A DNA stretch of 64,000 nt from assembly GCF_000718095.1 (NCBI RefSeq), contig NZ_JOEI01000009.1, positions 310,001 to 374,000 on the forward strand, written 5' to 3'. Each line of letters starts with the position of its first letter. Within the stretch, counting starts at the first letter, position 1. Positions 57,404 through 64,000 of the stretch are shown here, in pieces. The translations under genes were made by a program, and so were the position numbers. The notes under the pieces are model-generated. The model was not told where the DNA came from. It worked only from the letters and a program-made list of their open reading frames with translations, and did no database searches. This stretch comes from Streptomyces scopuliridis RB72 (GTDB taxonomy: Bacteria > Actinomycetota > Actinomycetes > Streptomycetales > Streptomycetaceae).

Positions 57404-57477
57404 GCGGCCACCCGCCCATTTGTACTTTCCACCAGACGGAATATTCCGCATCGAAACAAACCGATAGGATCCGCCTC

Positions 57478-58908
57478 ATGCGCCGTTCCAAAATCGTCTG
57501 CACACTGGGCCCCGCCGTCGACTCGTACGAGCAGCTGAAGTCGCTCATCGAGGCCGGTATGAACGTGGCCCGACTCAACATGAGCCACGGAAGCCACCCG
57601 GAGCACCAGGAGCGGTACAACCGCGTGCGGAAGGCGGCCAAGGACACCGGCCGCGCCGTGGGTGTCCTCGTCGACCTCCAGGGCCCCAAGATCCGTCTGG
57701 AGACCTTCGCCGAGGGCCCGGTCGAGCTGGTGCGCGGTGACGAGTTCACCATCACCACCGAGGATGTCGCCGGCGACAAGTCGATCTGCGGCACCACCTA
57801 CAAGGGCCTGCCCGGCGATGTCTCCAAGGGCGACCAGATCCTGATCAACGACGGCAACGTCGAGCTGCGGGTGGTCGAGGTCGACGGCCCGCAGGTCAAG
57901 TCCATCGTCATCGAGGGCGGGGTGATCTCCGACCACAAGGGCATCAACCTGCCGGGCGCGGCGGTCAATGTCCCGGCCCTGTCCGAGAAGGACATCGAGG
58001 ACCTGCGCTTCGGTCTGCGGATGGGCTGCGACATGGTCGCGCTCTCGTTCGTCCGGGACGCGCACGACGTGCTGGACGTCCACAAGATCATGGACGAGGA
58101 GGGCCGCCGGGTCCCCGTCATCGCCAAGGTCGAGAAGCCGCAGGCGGTCGCCAACATGGAGGCCGTGGTCGCGGCCTTCGACAGCGTCATGGTGGCGCGG
58201 GGCGACCTGGCCGTCGAGTACCCGCTCGAAAAGGTCCCGATGGTGCAGAAGCGGCTGATCGAGCTGTGCCGCCGCAACGCCAAGCCGGTGATCGTGGCGA
58301 CCCAGATGATGGAGTCGATGATCACCAACTCCCGCCCCACCCGCGCCGAGGCGTCCGATGTCGCGAACGCGATCCTGGACGGCGCGGACGCGGTCATGCT
58401 CTCCGCCGAGTCCTCGGTGGGCGCGTACCCGGTCGAGACGGTCAAGACGATGTCGAAGATCGTGGTCGCCGCCGAGGAGGAGCTGCTCTCCAAGGGCCTC
58501 CAGCCGCTGGTCCCGGGCAAGAAGCCGCGTACCCAGGGCGGTTCGGTGGCCCGCGCCGCCTGTGAGATCGCGGACTTCCTGGGCGGCAAGGCGCTGGTCG
58601 CCTTCACCCAGTCCGGCGACACGGCCCGCCGTCTCTCCCGCTACCGCGCGGCCCAGCCGATCCTGGCCTTCACGACGGACGAGTCGACCCGCAACCAGCT
58701 GACCCTGAGCTGGGGCGTGGAGTCCTTCATCGTGCGCTGGGTGAGCAGCACGGACGAGATGGTCGAGCTGGTGGACGAGGAGCTGCTGAAGCTCCAGCGC
58801 TACAGCGAGGGCGACGCCATGATCATCACGGCCGGCTCCCCTCCCGGCGTCCCGGGCACCACGAACATGGTCCGCGTCCACCACTTGGGCGGCGGTGGCC
58901 GCGACTGA
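57478..58908 (+). CDS. pyk: Pyruvate kinase
   Basis: This 476-residue pyruvate kinase makes pyruvate and ATP from phosphoenolpyruvate and ADP. The A domain starts M-R-R-S-K-I-V-C-T-L-G-P-A-V-D-S and has A-R-L-N-M-S-H-G-S-H. The B domain (residues about 72-165) contains the lid. The active-site V-I-A-K-V-E-K-P-Q-A (catalytic Lys about 219), M-V-A-R-G-D-L-A-V-E and T-Q-M-M-E-S-M follow. The C-terminal domain is complete. ATG 57478 has AGGA eight bases upstream. It sits 74 bp after ackA, probably cotranscribed at least partly, and ends at a strong hairpin. Confidence 0.96.
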   Translation: MRRSKIVCTLGPAVDSYEQLKSLIEAGMNVARLNMSHGSHPEHQERYNRVRKAAKDTGRAVGVLVDLQGPKIRLETFAEGPVELVRGDEFTITTEDVAGDKSICGTTYKGLPGDVSKGDQILINDGNVELRVVEVDGPQVKSIVIEGGVISDHKGINLPGAAVNVPALSEKDIEDLRFGLRMGCDMVALSFVRDAHDVLDVHKIMDEEGRRVPVIAKVEKPQAVANMEAVVAAFDSVMVARGDLAVEYPLEKVPMVQKRLIELCRRNAKPVIVATQMMESMITNSRPTRAEASDVANAILDGADAVMLSAESSVGAYPVETVKTMSKIVVAAEEELLSKGLQPLVPGKKPRTQGGSVARAACEIADFLGGKALVAFTQSGDTARRLSRYRAAQPILAFTTDESTRNQLTLSWGVESFIVRWVSSTDEMVELVDEELLKLQRYSEGDAMIITAGSPPGVPGTTNMVRVHHLGGGGRD

Positions 58909-58940
58909 CGACACCGTCGCTCCGGCCCCTGAACGACCAT

Positions 58941-58982
58941 GGCCCGCACCGCCCCTCGGATCGAGGGGGATCGGTGCGGGCC
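58941..58982. terminator. Hairpin after pyk (bidirectional)
   Basis: GGCCCGCACCG (58941-58951) and CGGTGCGGGCC (58972-58982) are perfect arms with an inner CCCCTC/GAGGGG stem. The hairpin lies between convergent pyk and the secreted-protein gene. Confidence 0.85.
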
Positions 58983-59014
58983 ACAGTCTTTCCCGCGGCT
59001 CCCGGGGGTCCGTG

Positions 59015-60346
59015 TCAGTTCGTGAGGTAGTTCTGGAGGCCGGGGACCGTGAGCGTGCCGCCGAACTGGCCCGCCTGGGTCACCTCGACGTCGGTGAAGA
59101 AGGCGAACGGGACGTTCAGCGGGGGCGGGGTCTCCGGGCTGAAGGTGATCGGGATGAGGCCGAAGAGATTGCCCTTCAGCCGTTCCGTGTACATCGTCAC
59201 CTCACCGTTACGGATCGTGGACGTGGAGCCTTCGCGTGCCTGCACATGGGCCGTCCTGCCCTCGGGGTAGACGACCGTCTGGTGCAGGTCCTTGATGTCC
59301 AGCGAGGTGGAGGTGAACTTCAGCGCCTTCTTGACCTTGCCGCCGCTCGTCCTCACCTCGACGATGCCCTTGTAGTCCAGGCCCCGCAGGGTCAGCAGTG
59401 AACTGCGCAGCGTCCACGGGTCGTCGGGCAGGAGCGGGATGCCCTGCTCCTCCTTGGCCGCGGCCAGGGCCTCGGGGTCGGCCGTCGGGCACGGGAAGGG
59501 TTCCTTGCCGTCCGCGCCCGCCGGGATGTCGTCGTCCTTACGGGCGTCGAGACCCTTGGCGTTCTCGTCCAGCTCCTCGACCTCGGCGCCGACCTTGTCC
59601 GCCGCCTCCTTGATGGCGTCCTTGGCGCCGTCGACCGCCTTGTCGGCCGGCCCGTCGCCCGTGCCCTCGCCGTCCGCGGAACCGTCCGCGGTGCTGTCCG
59701 GCCCGGAACTCGCCGGCTCGGACGTCGGCTTCGTGGACGGTCCGGCGTCCGGCTTCTCCGTGGCGGAGGCGCTCGGCGCCGGACTGCTCGTCGCGTCCTT
59801 GTCCGGTACGCCGAGCAGGTCTCCCAGCGCGTCTCCCAGCCCCAGCGGGTCCAGAGGGTTCTCGGACTTCGTGGGGGCCGGGGTCGCCGCCGGTCCGGAT
59901 GACGCGTCGGCGGGCTCCTTGGAATCCGCGGCACCGGAGTCCGAGGAACCTGAATCCTCGTGCCCCGGCGCCGGACTCCCGCTCGCCGTCGGCTCCGGTG
60001 TCCCCGACGCCGACGGTGACTCGCCCGGCTCCGGCGACGCCGACTCCGACGCGGACGGCGTGGAAGTGGGCGACTCGGACGCCGACGCGGACGGCTCGTC
60101 CGAGCGGGTCACGCACGGCCCCGGCGCGAAGGGGATGTCCTTGCTGTCGTCGGCCAGTGCGAGCCGGGGCGTGAGCCCCATGCCCACGAAGACGGCCGTC
60201 GGCATCGCCGCCAGCGCCATCGCCTTGCCGGCGGGTATCTGAAGCTTGGTCAGGAGCGATTTTCTGGGGGCCGCGTGACGCGGCCCTCTTCTCACCCGGG
60301 AATCATCGCCTCCGGCCTCGACTCGCTGCGTGCTGTCACCCCGCAC
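59015..60346 (-). CDS. Secreted Ser/Pro/Asp-rich protein of the DUF6114/DUF6230 gene set
   Basis: This 443-residue protein starts at GTG 60346, where GGGAGGAA lies four bases upstream; an ATG at 60367 is possible. The start overlaps the DUF6114 stop by 11 bases. A membrane/signal segment lies at about residues 40-65 (M-A-L-A-A-M-P-T-A-V-F-V-G-M-G). It is followed by about 190 residues of Ser/Ala/Pro/Asp repeats with no fold, a short helical acidic region, and a conserved C-terminal domain of about 170 residues (F-P-C-P-T-A-D-P; D-P-W-T-L-R-S-S-L-L-T-L-R-G-L-D-Y; G-L-I-P-I-T-F-S-P-E-T-P-P-P). Homologues have carried misleading database names. It is likely a surface protein; function unknown. 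Confidence 0.8.
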   Translation of the reverse strand: MRGDSTQRVEAGGDDSRVRRGPRHAAPRKSLLTKLQIPAGKAMALAAMPTAVFVGMGLTPRLALADDSKDIPFAPGPCVTRSDEPSASASESPTSTPSASESASPEPGESPSASGTPEPTASGSPAPGHEDSGSSDSGAADSKEPADASSGPAATPAPTKSENPLDPLGLGDALGDLLGVPDKDATSSPAPSASATEKPDAGPSTKPTSEPASSGPDSTADGSADGEGTGDGPADKAVDGAKDAIKEAADKVGAEVEELDENAKGLDARKDDDIPAGADGKEPFPCPTADPEALAAAKEEQGIPLLPDDPWTLRSSLLTLRGLDYKGIVEVRTSGGKVKKALKFTSTSLDIKDLHQTVVYPEGRTAHVQAREGSTSTIRNGEVTMYTERLKGNLFGLIPITFSPETPPPLNVPFAFFTDVEVTQAGQFGGTLTVPGLQNYLTN

Positions 60347-60881
60347 TGTTCCTCCCGCCGTTGGCATGGGCAGTCGTATCCGTCACGTTCGGGTCCTCCC
60401 CGTCGCGCGGACCGGGGAAGAAGGGGTCACCGTCGCGGTCGGGCTCCGGTGCCTCGTGGGGGGTGTCGAGCTCGGCGGCCGGCCTGACCCACTTGTCGGG
60501 TGCCCAGGAGATCGAGAGCGCGCCGCCGAGCATGGCGAGCAGGAAGCCCAGCAGGAAGCCGCCGATGTTGGAGACCGGGATCGATACCAGCGCCAGCAGA
60601 ATGGCGGCGACACCGGCGAAGACCCGGACGATGCTCTGGAACCACATCGTCAGGCCCAGGGTCACCAGCAGTACGCCGATGATCAGCGAACCCGCGCCGG
60701 CCGTGGTGGACATGGCCAGTGTCAGGTTGCCGAGATGGAGCTGGGCGTAGGGGAAATAGGCGATCGGCAGTCCGCCGAGAAGAGTGAACAGGCCCGCCCA
60801 GAACGGCCGGGCGCCACGCCAGGCGCGGAACCGAAGCCGCCAGTAGGTGAATCCGCGGGAACCTGTGGACTCGGCGCTCAT
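60336..60881 (-). CDS. DUF6114 membrane protein
   Basis: This 181-residue protein has four predicted membrane helices in its first 140 residues: W-A-G-L-F-T-L-L-G-G-L-P-I-A-Y-F; L-I-I-G-V-L-L-V-T-L-G-L-T-M-W; V-F-A-G-V-A-A-I-L-L-A-L-V-S-I-P; and N-I-G-G-F-L-L-G-F-L-L-A-M-L-G-G-A-L. A hydrophilic Asp/Pro/Gly-rich tail follows. This is the DUF6114 pattern. It overlaps the next gene by 11 bases and is 156 bp downstream of DUF6230. The three genes form a unit conserved, from memory, across Streptomyces. Function unknown. Confidence 0.87.
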   Translation of the reverse strand: MSAESTGSRGFTYWRLRFRAWRGARPFWAGLFTLLGGLPIAYFPYAQLHLGNLTLAMSTTAGAGSLIIGVLLVTLGLTMWFQSIVRVFAGVAAILLALVSIPVSNIGGFLLGFLLAMLGGALSISWAPDKWVRPAAELDTPHEAPEPDRDGDPFFPGPRDGEDPNVTDTTAHANGGRNSAG

Positions 60882-61001
60882 GGAAAACAGCTCCCTGGAA
60901 AGCGGTATGCGGTATTGCGATCAAAGACAGGGGGACGAGCGGGCCGAACAGTCCGGGGACCGCCCGACCCACCCGGCATGCCCCGGTGCCCCTCCCGGCA
61001 A

Positions 61002-61024
61002 AATGTTTGCTAAGCGCAAACATT
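61002..61024. promoter_or_regulatory. 9-bp inverted repeat between DUF6230 and DUF6114 genes
   Basis: AATGTTTGC (61002-61010) and GCAAACATT (61016-61024) flank TAAGC. The AT-rich arms stand out. It could be an operator for an internal promoter or an mRNA processing/attenuation hairpin. Confidence 0.5.
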
Positions 61025-61037
61025 GCCGGTCGCGGCA

Positions 61038-61676
61038 CTAGTAGCACTCGTATTTCTGGGGGTCACCGACCTTGAGCCTCAGATTGAGGTCAGGAAGCTT
61101 GAACGTGCCCGCGGTGGTCGCCCACGCGGTCTGCTTCACGTTCCTCAGAATGGCCTCATCGGCCTGCTGGGCGAAGCCGTTCGGGTCCGCCTTCGTCCCC
61201 GGCTGGATACCGGGAGCCTTGGTGGAGCCGGCCGCCACACCGATGTCGATGTTCTTGAACTCCGCGTCGGCGTCGAGCGATTCGACGTCGAGGTAGAGGT
61301 TCTCCGCCTTGATCTTCGTGCCCTTGTCACCGGCCTTGAGCACCAGCGTCACACTGGTGCCGAGCAGCGGCAGCGGAGTGACCACGGACTGGCACATGTT
61401 GGTGATCTGGGCGGTCTTGAACCCGGAGACGGCCACCGGGTGCGTGGCCTTGTTCCCCTTGGAGTCAACGCCCTCGGCAACGCCGCCGTACTGCACGAAG
61501 TTCTGGCCGACCAGCTTGTCGGCCTTCACCTTGAAACTCTGCCCCGACACGCTGAACGACGCGGCCAGCGCCCCCTGTGCGAGCGCGACACCTATCGCCG
61601 CCGTCGCGGCCACGCTCGGCACCATGACGACGGCGAACCGCCTCCATCTGGTACCGCCACGAACTTGGGACTCCAT
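61038..61676 (-). CDS. DUF6230 secreted/membrane-anchored protein
   Basis: This 212-residue protein starts at ATG 61676. A signal-anchor segment lies at about residues 15-38 (V-V-M-V-P-S-V-A-A-T-A-A-I-G-V-A-L-A-Q-G-A-L-A). It is followed by a beta-rich domain with F-S-V-S-G-Q-S-F-K-V, F-V-Q-Y-G-G-V-A-E-G, P-L-P-L-L-G-T-S-V-T-L-V-L-K-A-G and a cysteine near each of the middle and end (M-C-Q-S; Y-E-C-Y). Members were once called cholesterol esterase without evidence. It heads the leftward DUF6230-DUF6114-secreted protein set. The control region upstream is unusually long and carries paired dyads. Confidence 0.88.
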   Translation of the reverse strand: MESQVRGGTRWRRFAVVMVPSVAATAAIGVALAQGALAASFSVSGQSFKVKADKLVGQNFVQYGGVAEGVDSKGNKATHPVAVSGFKTAQITNMCQSVVTPLPLLGTSVTLVLKAGDKGTKIKAENLYLDVESLDADAEFKNIDIGVAAGSTKAPGIQPGTKADPNGFAQQADEAILRNVKQTAWATTAGTFKLPDLNLRLKVGDPQKYECY

Positions 61677-62294
61677 GAATGTCCTCCTTCTCGGACGTAC
61701 ATCTCCGGATCGGGTGGGAGCCCGTCCTGGGATGGGAGAAGTGCTACGTCCTCGGGAAGGAGAGCGCCCGTGCCCGAGGCGCCAACCGCGTCCGGAACCA
61801 CCGGCGATCACCCCCGAGCGACAACCACTGGCCACGCCTTCGCGCAACCTCTGGACAGGCCCTGCCGGATAGGCAGGAACCCCCCTGTCCGGGCCGGCGG
61901 ACGCTGCCGCCGGTCCGCTCGGTGGGGACCCAGGACCGACGGCGCGGCTGGCTGCCGTGCTGGTGCGGAATTGGACCGAGCGTCGCCGATCGTGGTGCAT
62001 TCGCGCCCGGGACACAAGGGGGTTCGTTACTGGCTAGTAACGGCCCGATAACCAGCGGGCGACCCGCCGGTATCGAGCGGCCACACAGGGTGCGACCCGA
62101 CGGTGCGGCAGAAGCGGCGATTGTCACTCATAGCGGGACAGAACAAGGGGGTCGATTTACTGCGAGTAACAGCAGCCGCTTTTACCAAGTTTTGGTAAAG
62201 CGCGGCCACTGCCACCACTGTGCCGCCAAATCCCCGGGCACACCGCGGAGTCGGCGGCCGGGAAAGCGGCGAATACCTCAACTACCTCAACGCG
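61677..62294. promoter_or_regulatory. Long control region with paired TTACT-AGTAA operators
   Basis: This 618-bp gene-free region contains two copies of one element, 62008-62041 and 62134-62170. Each copy has CGGGACA, ACAAGGGGG and then a dyad: GTTACT-GGCT-AGTAAC in the first, TTACT-GCG-AGTAA in the second. A third dyad TTTACCAA-GTT-TTGGTAAA lies at 62181-62199. The first copy is 350 bp from the DUF6230 start, so a long leader or several promoters are implied. The rest (61677-62000) shows no gene. Confidence 0.6.
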
Positions 62295-63278
62295 TCAGAA
62301 AAGAACCCGTGCCAGCGCCGACCGCGCCGCCGTCACCCTGGGGTCGTCCCCGCCGATCACTTCGAACAGCTCCAGCAGCCGCACCCGCGCCGCCTCCCGG
62401 TCGTCCCCGGCCGTCCGGCGCACGGCCTCGACCAGCCGGCCGAAGGCGTCCTCCACATGTCCGCCGACCAGATCGAGGTCGGCCGCGGCGATCTGCGCCT
62501 GCACATCGCCGGGCTTGTCCGCCGCGTCCTTGCGCACCCGCGCCTGGTCCATGTCCTGTACGCGCGCGAGCAGTTCGGCCTGGGCGAGGCCGAGCCTGGC
62601 CTCCGAGTTGCCGGGGTCGTCGGCCAGCACGTCGCGGTACGCCTGCGAGGCGCCGGCGAAGTCATTGGCGTCCAGCGCGCGTACGGCCGCTTCCAGCAGG
62701 GCGTCGTACGGTCCGACCGGTTCGGTGACCTCTTGCTCGGCGCCGTCCGCCGCGTCCGTCTCCGCGCCGGGGTCGACCGCGATGCCGGTGAGCCCGAAGC
62801 GCTCCTCGCCGACCTGGATCAACTGGTCCAGGGTCTGCCGGATCTGGGTCTCGGGGGCCGCGCCCTGGAAGAGCGGCAGCGCCTGTCCCGCCACCACCGC
62901 GAAGACCGCGGGGATGCCCTGGATCCCGAACTGCTGCATCAGCATCTGATTGGCGTCGACATCGATCTTGGCGAGGACGAACCGGCCGTTGTACTCGCGC
63001 GCCAGCCGCTCCAGCACCGGGCTGAGCTGCTTGCACGGCTCGCACCACTCGGCCCAGAAGTCGATGACGACCGGGACCTCGGTGGAACGCTGGAGGACAT
63101 CGCGCTCGAAGCCCGCCTCATCGACGTCGATCACCAGGCTGGAGGGGGGTACGGCACCGGCGCCGCCCTGACGGGCCGCCTCGGCGCGGGCCTGCTCCGC
63201 CTTCGCCTTGGCCTCACCGGCCGCCTTCACCGCGGCGAGGTCGACGACGCCGCTCATGGACATGTTCCTAGGCTGCAT
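62295..63278 (-). CDS. Thioredoxin-TPR co-chaperone (CnoX/YbbN-like)
   Basis: This 327-residue protein starts at ATG 63278 with GGGAGGA upstream. After an Ala/Lys-rich helical start (about 45 residues), a thioredoxin domain has V-V-I-D-F-W-A-E-W-C-E-P-C-K-Q-L-S-P (CEPC near residues 79-82) and the cis-Pro I-Q-G-I-P-A-V-F-A-V. Unlike many CnoX proteins, it keeps both active cysteines. The C-terminal half contains tetratricopeptide-like helices (A-L-D-A-N-D-F-A-G-A-S-Q-A-Y-R-D-V-L; N-S-E-A-R-L-G-L-A-Q-A-E-L-L). The family protects chaperone clients from oxidation. It is divergent from a TetR gene across 183 bp. Confidence 0.9.
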   Translation of the reverse strand: MQPRNMSMSGVVDLAAVKAAGEAKAKAEQARAEAARQGGAGAVPPSSLVIDVDEAGFERDVLQRSTEVPVVIDFWAEWCEPCKQLSPVLERLAREYNGRFVLAKIDVDANQMLMQQFGIQGIPAVFAVVAGQALPLFQGAAPETQIRQTLDQLIQVGEERFGLTGIAVDPGAETDAADGAEQEVTEPVGPYDALLEAAVRALDANDFAGASQAYRDVLADDPGNSEARLGLAQAELLARVQDMDQARVRKDAADKPGDVQAQIAAADLDLVGGHVEDAFGRLVEAVRRTAGDDREAARVRLLELFEVIGGDDPRVTAARSALARVLF

Positions 63279-63461
63279 GAGTACATCCTCCCCCCTCCGC
63301 GCACACTTCTGAAAAGCGGTACGCGCACCGCCGCGTGACGGGCGCGCCGGTCTCCGCTTTCGCTACGACCCGTAGCGTAACTTCCGGGCGGTGCGACAGG
63401 GAAGATCCATCCGGTGAACTGACTCACAGCACACGCCCTACCGGCCGGTATGGTCGCCGTC

Positions 63462-64000
63462 ATGTGCAGTCGAAAGGGGCGCCCCCGCAGCGCCGAGGCC
63501 GACTCCGCCATCCTGGAGGCGACCCGGGCCGCGCTGGGTGAGCTGGGGTGGTCCAAGCTGACGATGGGCGAGGTGGCGACCCGGGCCGGCGTCGCCAAGA
63601 CCACGCTCTACCGGCGCTGGCCGGCCAAGAGCGAGCTGGTCGTGGACGCGGTCGCGGTCCTCTTCGACGAGCTGGAGCTGCCTGACCGGGGCAGCCTGGC
63701 GGCCGATGTCGAGGGCGTGGTGATCCAGTTCGCGGCGCTGCTGGAACGGCCCGAGACCAAGACGGCCCTGATGGCGGTGGTCGCGGAGTCCACCCGGGAC
63801 GAGGCGCTGCGGGCCCGTATCCGCACCTCGATCGTGGACCGCCAGAAGCGGCTGGTGCTGCTGGGCCGCGAGCGCGCGCAGACCCGCGGTGAACTCCCCC
63901 GCGAGCCGGACACCGCGAAGGCGGCCCGTACCGCGGATCTGATCTTCGATGTGATCGCCGGCGCGGTGGTGCACCGCACCCTGGTCAGCGCGGAGCCGGT
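63462..64000 (+). CDS. TetR-family regulator (3' end outside window)
   Basis: From ATG 63462 the frame is open to the window end (179 codons). The HTH reads A-I-L-E-A-T-R-A-A-L-G-E-L-G-W-S-K-L-T-M, then V-A-T-R-A-G-V-A-K-T-T-L-Y-R-R-W-P-A-K-S-E-L-V (about residues 14-60), a Y-R-R-W variant typical of the TetR_C_16 group. The C-terminal domain is nearly complete (T-A-L-M-A-V-V-A-E-S-T-R-D-E-A-L-R; F-D-V-I-A-G-A-V-V-H-R-T-L). An ATG at 63450 is an alternative start. It is a candidate ligand-responsive regulator for nearby dyads (for example those at 62.0-62.2 kb); this is untested inference. Confidence 0.88.
   Translation, partial: MCSRKGRPRSAEADSAILEATRAALGELGWSKLTMGEVATRAGVAKTTLYRRWPAKSELVVDAVAVLFDELELPDRGSLAADVEGVVIQFAALLERPETKTALMAVVAESTRDEALRARIRTSIVDRQKRLVLLGRERAQTRGELPREPDTAKAARTADLIFDVIAGAVVHRTLVSAEP

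Overview
The window looks like a Streptomyces chromosome. It has very high GC with strongly GC-biased third codon positions, many GTG and TTG starts behind AGGAGG-type ribosome binding sites, MHS-type transporters, HelR, and the actinobacterial DUF6230/DUF6114 pair. From memory of S. coelicolor, the backbone runs in the same order as SCO5444 to about SCO5419 (glgP, glgE, treS, pep2, glgB ... sugar ABC transporter, pfkA, pta, ackA, pyk, DUF6114/6230). The middle of the window departs from that backbone and is an accessory region.

Layout. 0-4 kb: an AraC regulator cut by the window edge, a VOC protein, a DUF2252 protein and a secreted alginate-lyase-type enzyme. 4-15.4 kb: the GlgE alpha-glucan system. 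glgP is divergent from glgE-treS-pep2-glgB, and a 17-bp perfect hairpin closes the locus. 15.5-19.8 kb: a TetR/glycosyltransferase pair and the RNA-polymerase-recycling ATPase helR. 19.8-24.8 kb: a GntR regulator, an NPP1-like secreted protein, a carbon-nitrogen hydrolase with an MHS transporter, and a divergent DUF2848 gene. One 17-bp motif recurs at the gntR promoter and, in overlapping mirror-image copies, between the transporter and DUF2848, so these genes probably form one small regulon.

24.8-40 kb is accessory and scarred. A TetR/short-chain dehydrogenase cassette sits inside a broken ABC transporter ATPase gene. A redox-type MerR/thioredoxin pair and a LacI-operator-controlled GH16 beta-glucanase follow. 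Next come relics of a SUKH/YwqJ toxin-immunity locus, decayed IS4-family transposases, an oxidoreductase cut off by an unusual ankyrin/epoxide hydrolase pair whose codon use differs from its surroundings, a four-gene membrane/hypothetical operon, and an IS630 relic. 40-45 kb: a maltokinase-cap-like protein, a PIMT-like methyltransferase translationally coupled to a 46-aa proline-rich peptide with D-G motifs (RiPP-like), a divergent cytochrome P450, and an IclR regulator beside a scrap of an enolase-superfamily sugar-acid dehydratase.

45-59 kb returns to central carbon metabolism: a C4-dicarboxylate/cation symporter divergent from a CitA/CitB-type two-component system, a CUT1 sugar ABC transporter without its own ATPase, pfkA, pta-ackA, and pyk. 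59-64 kb: a conserved three-gene Streptomyces cell-surface set of unknown function with paired operator-like repeats upstream, the thioredoxin-TPR protein CnoX, and a TetR regulator running off the right edge.

Together, the backbone genes handle glycogen/maltose-1-phosphate storage polymer, sugar uptake, lower glycolysis and acetate overflow. The accessory segment shows repeated insertion and decay. Reading was by eye on both strands. Family names come from recognised motifs; no database search was run.
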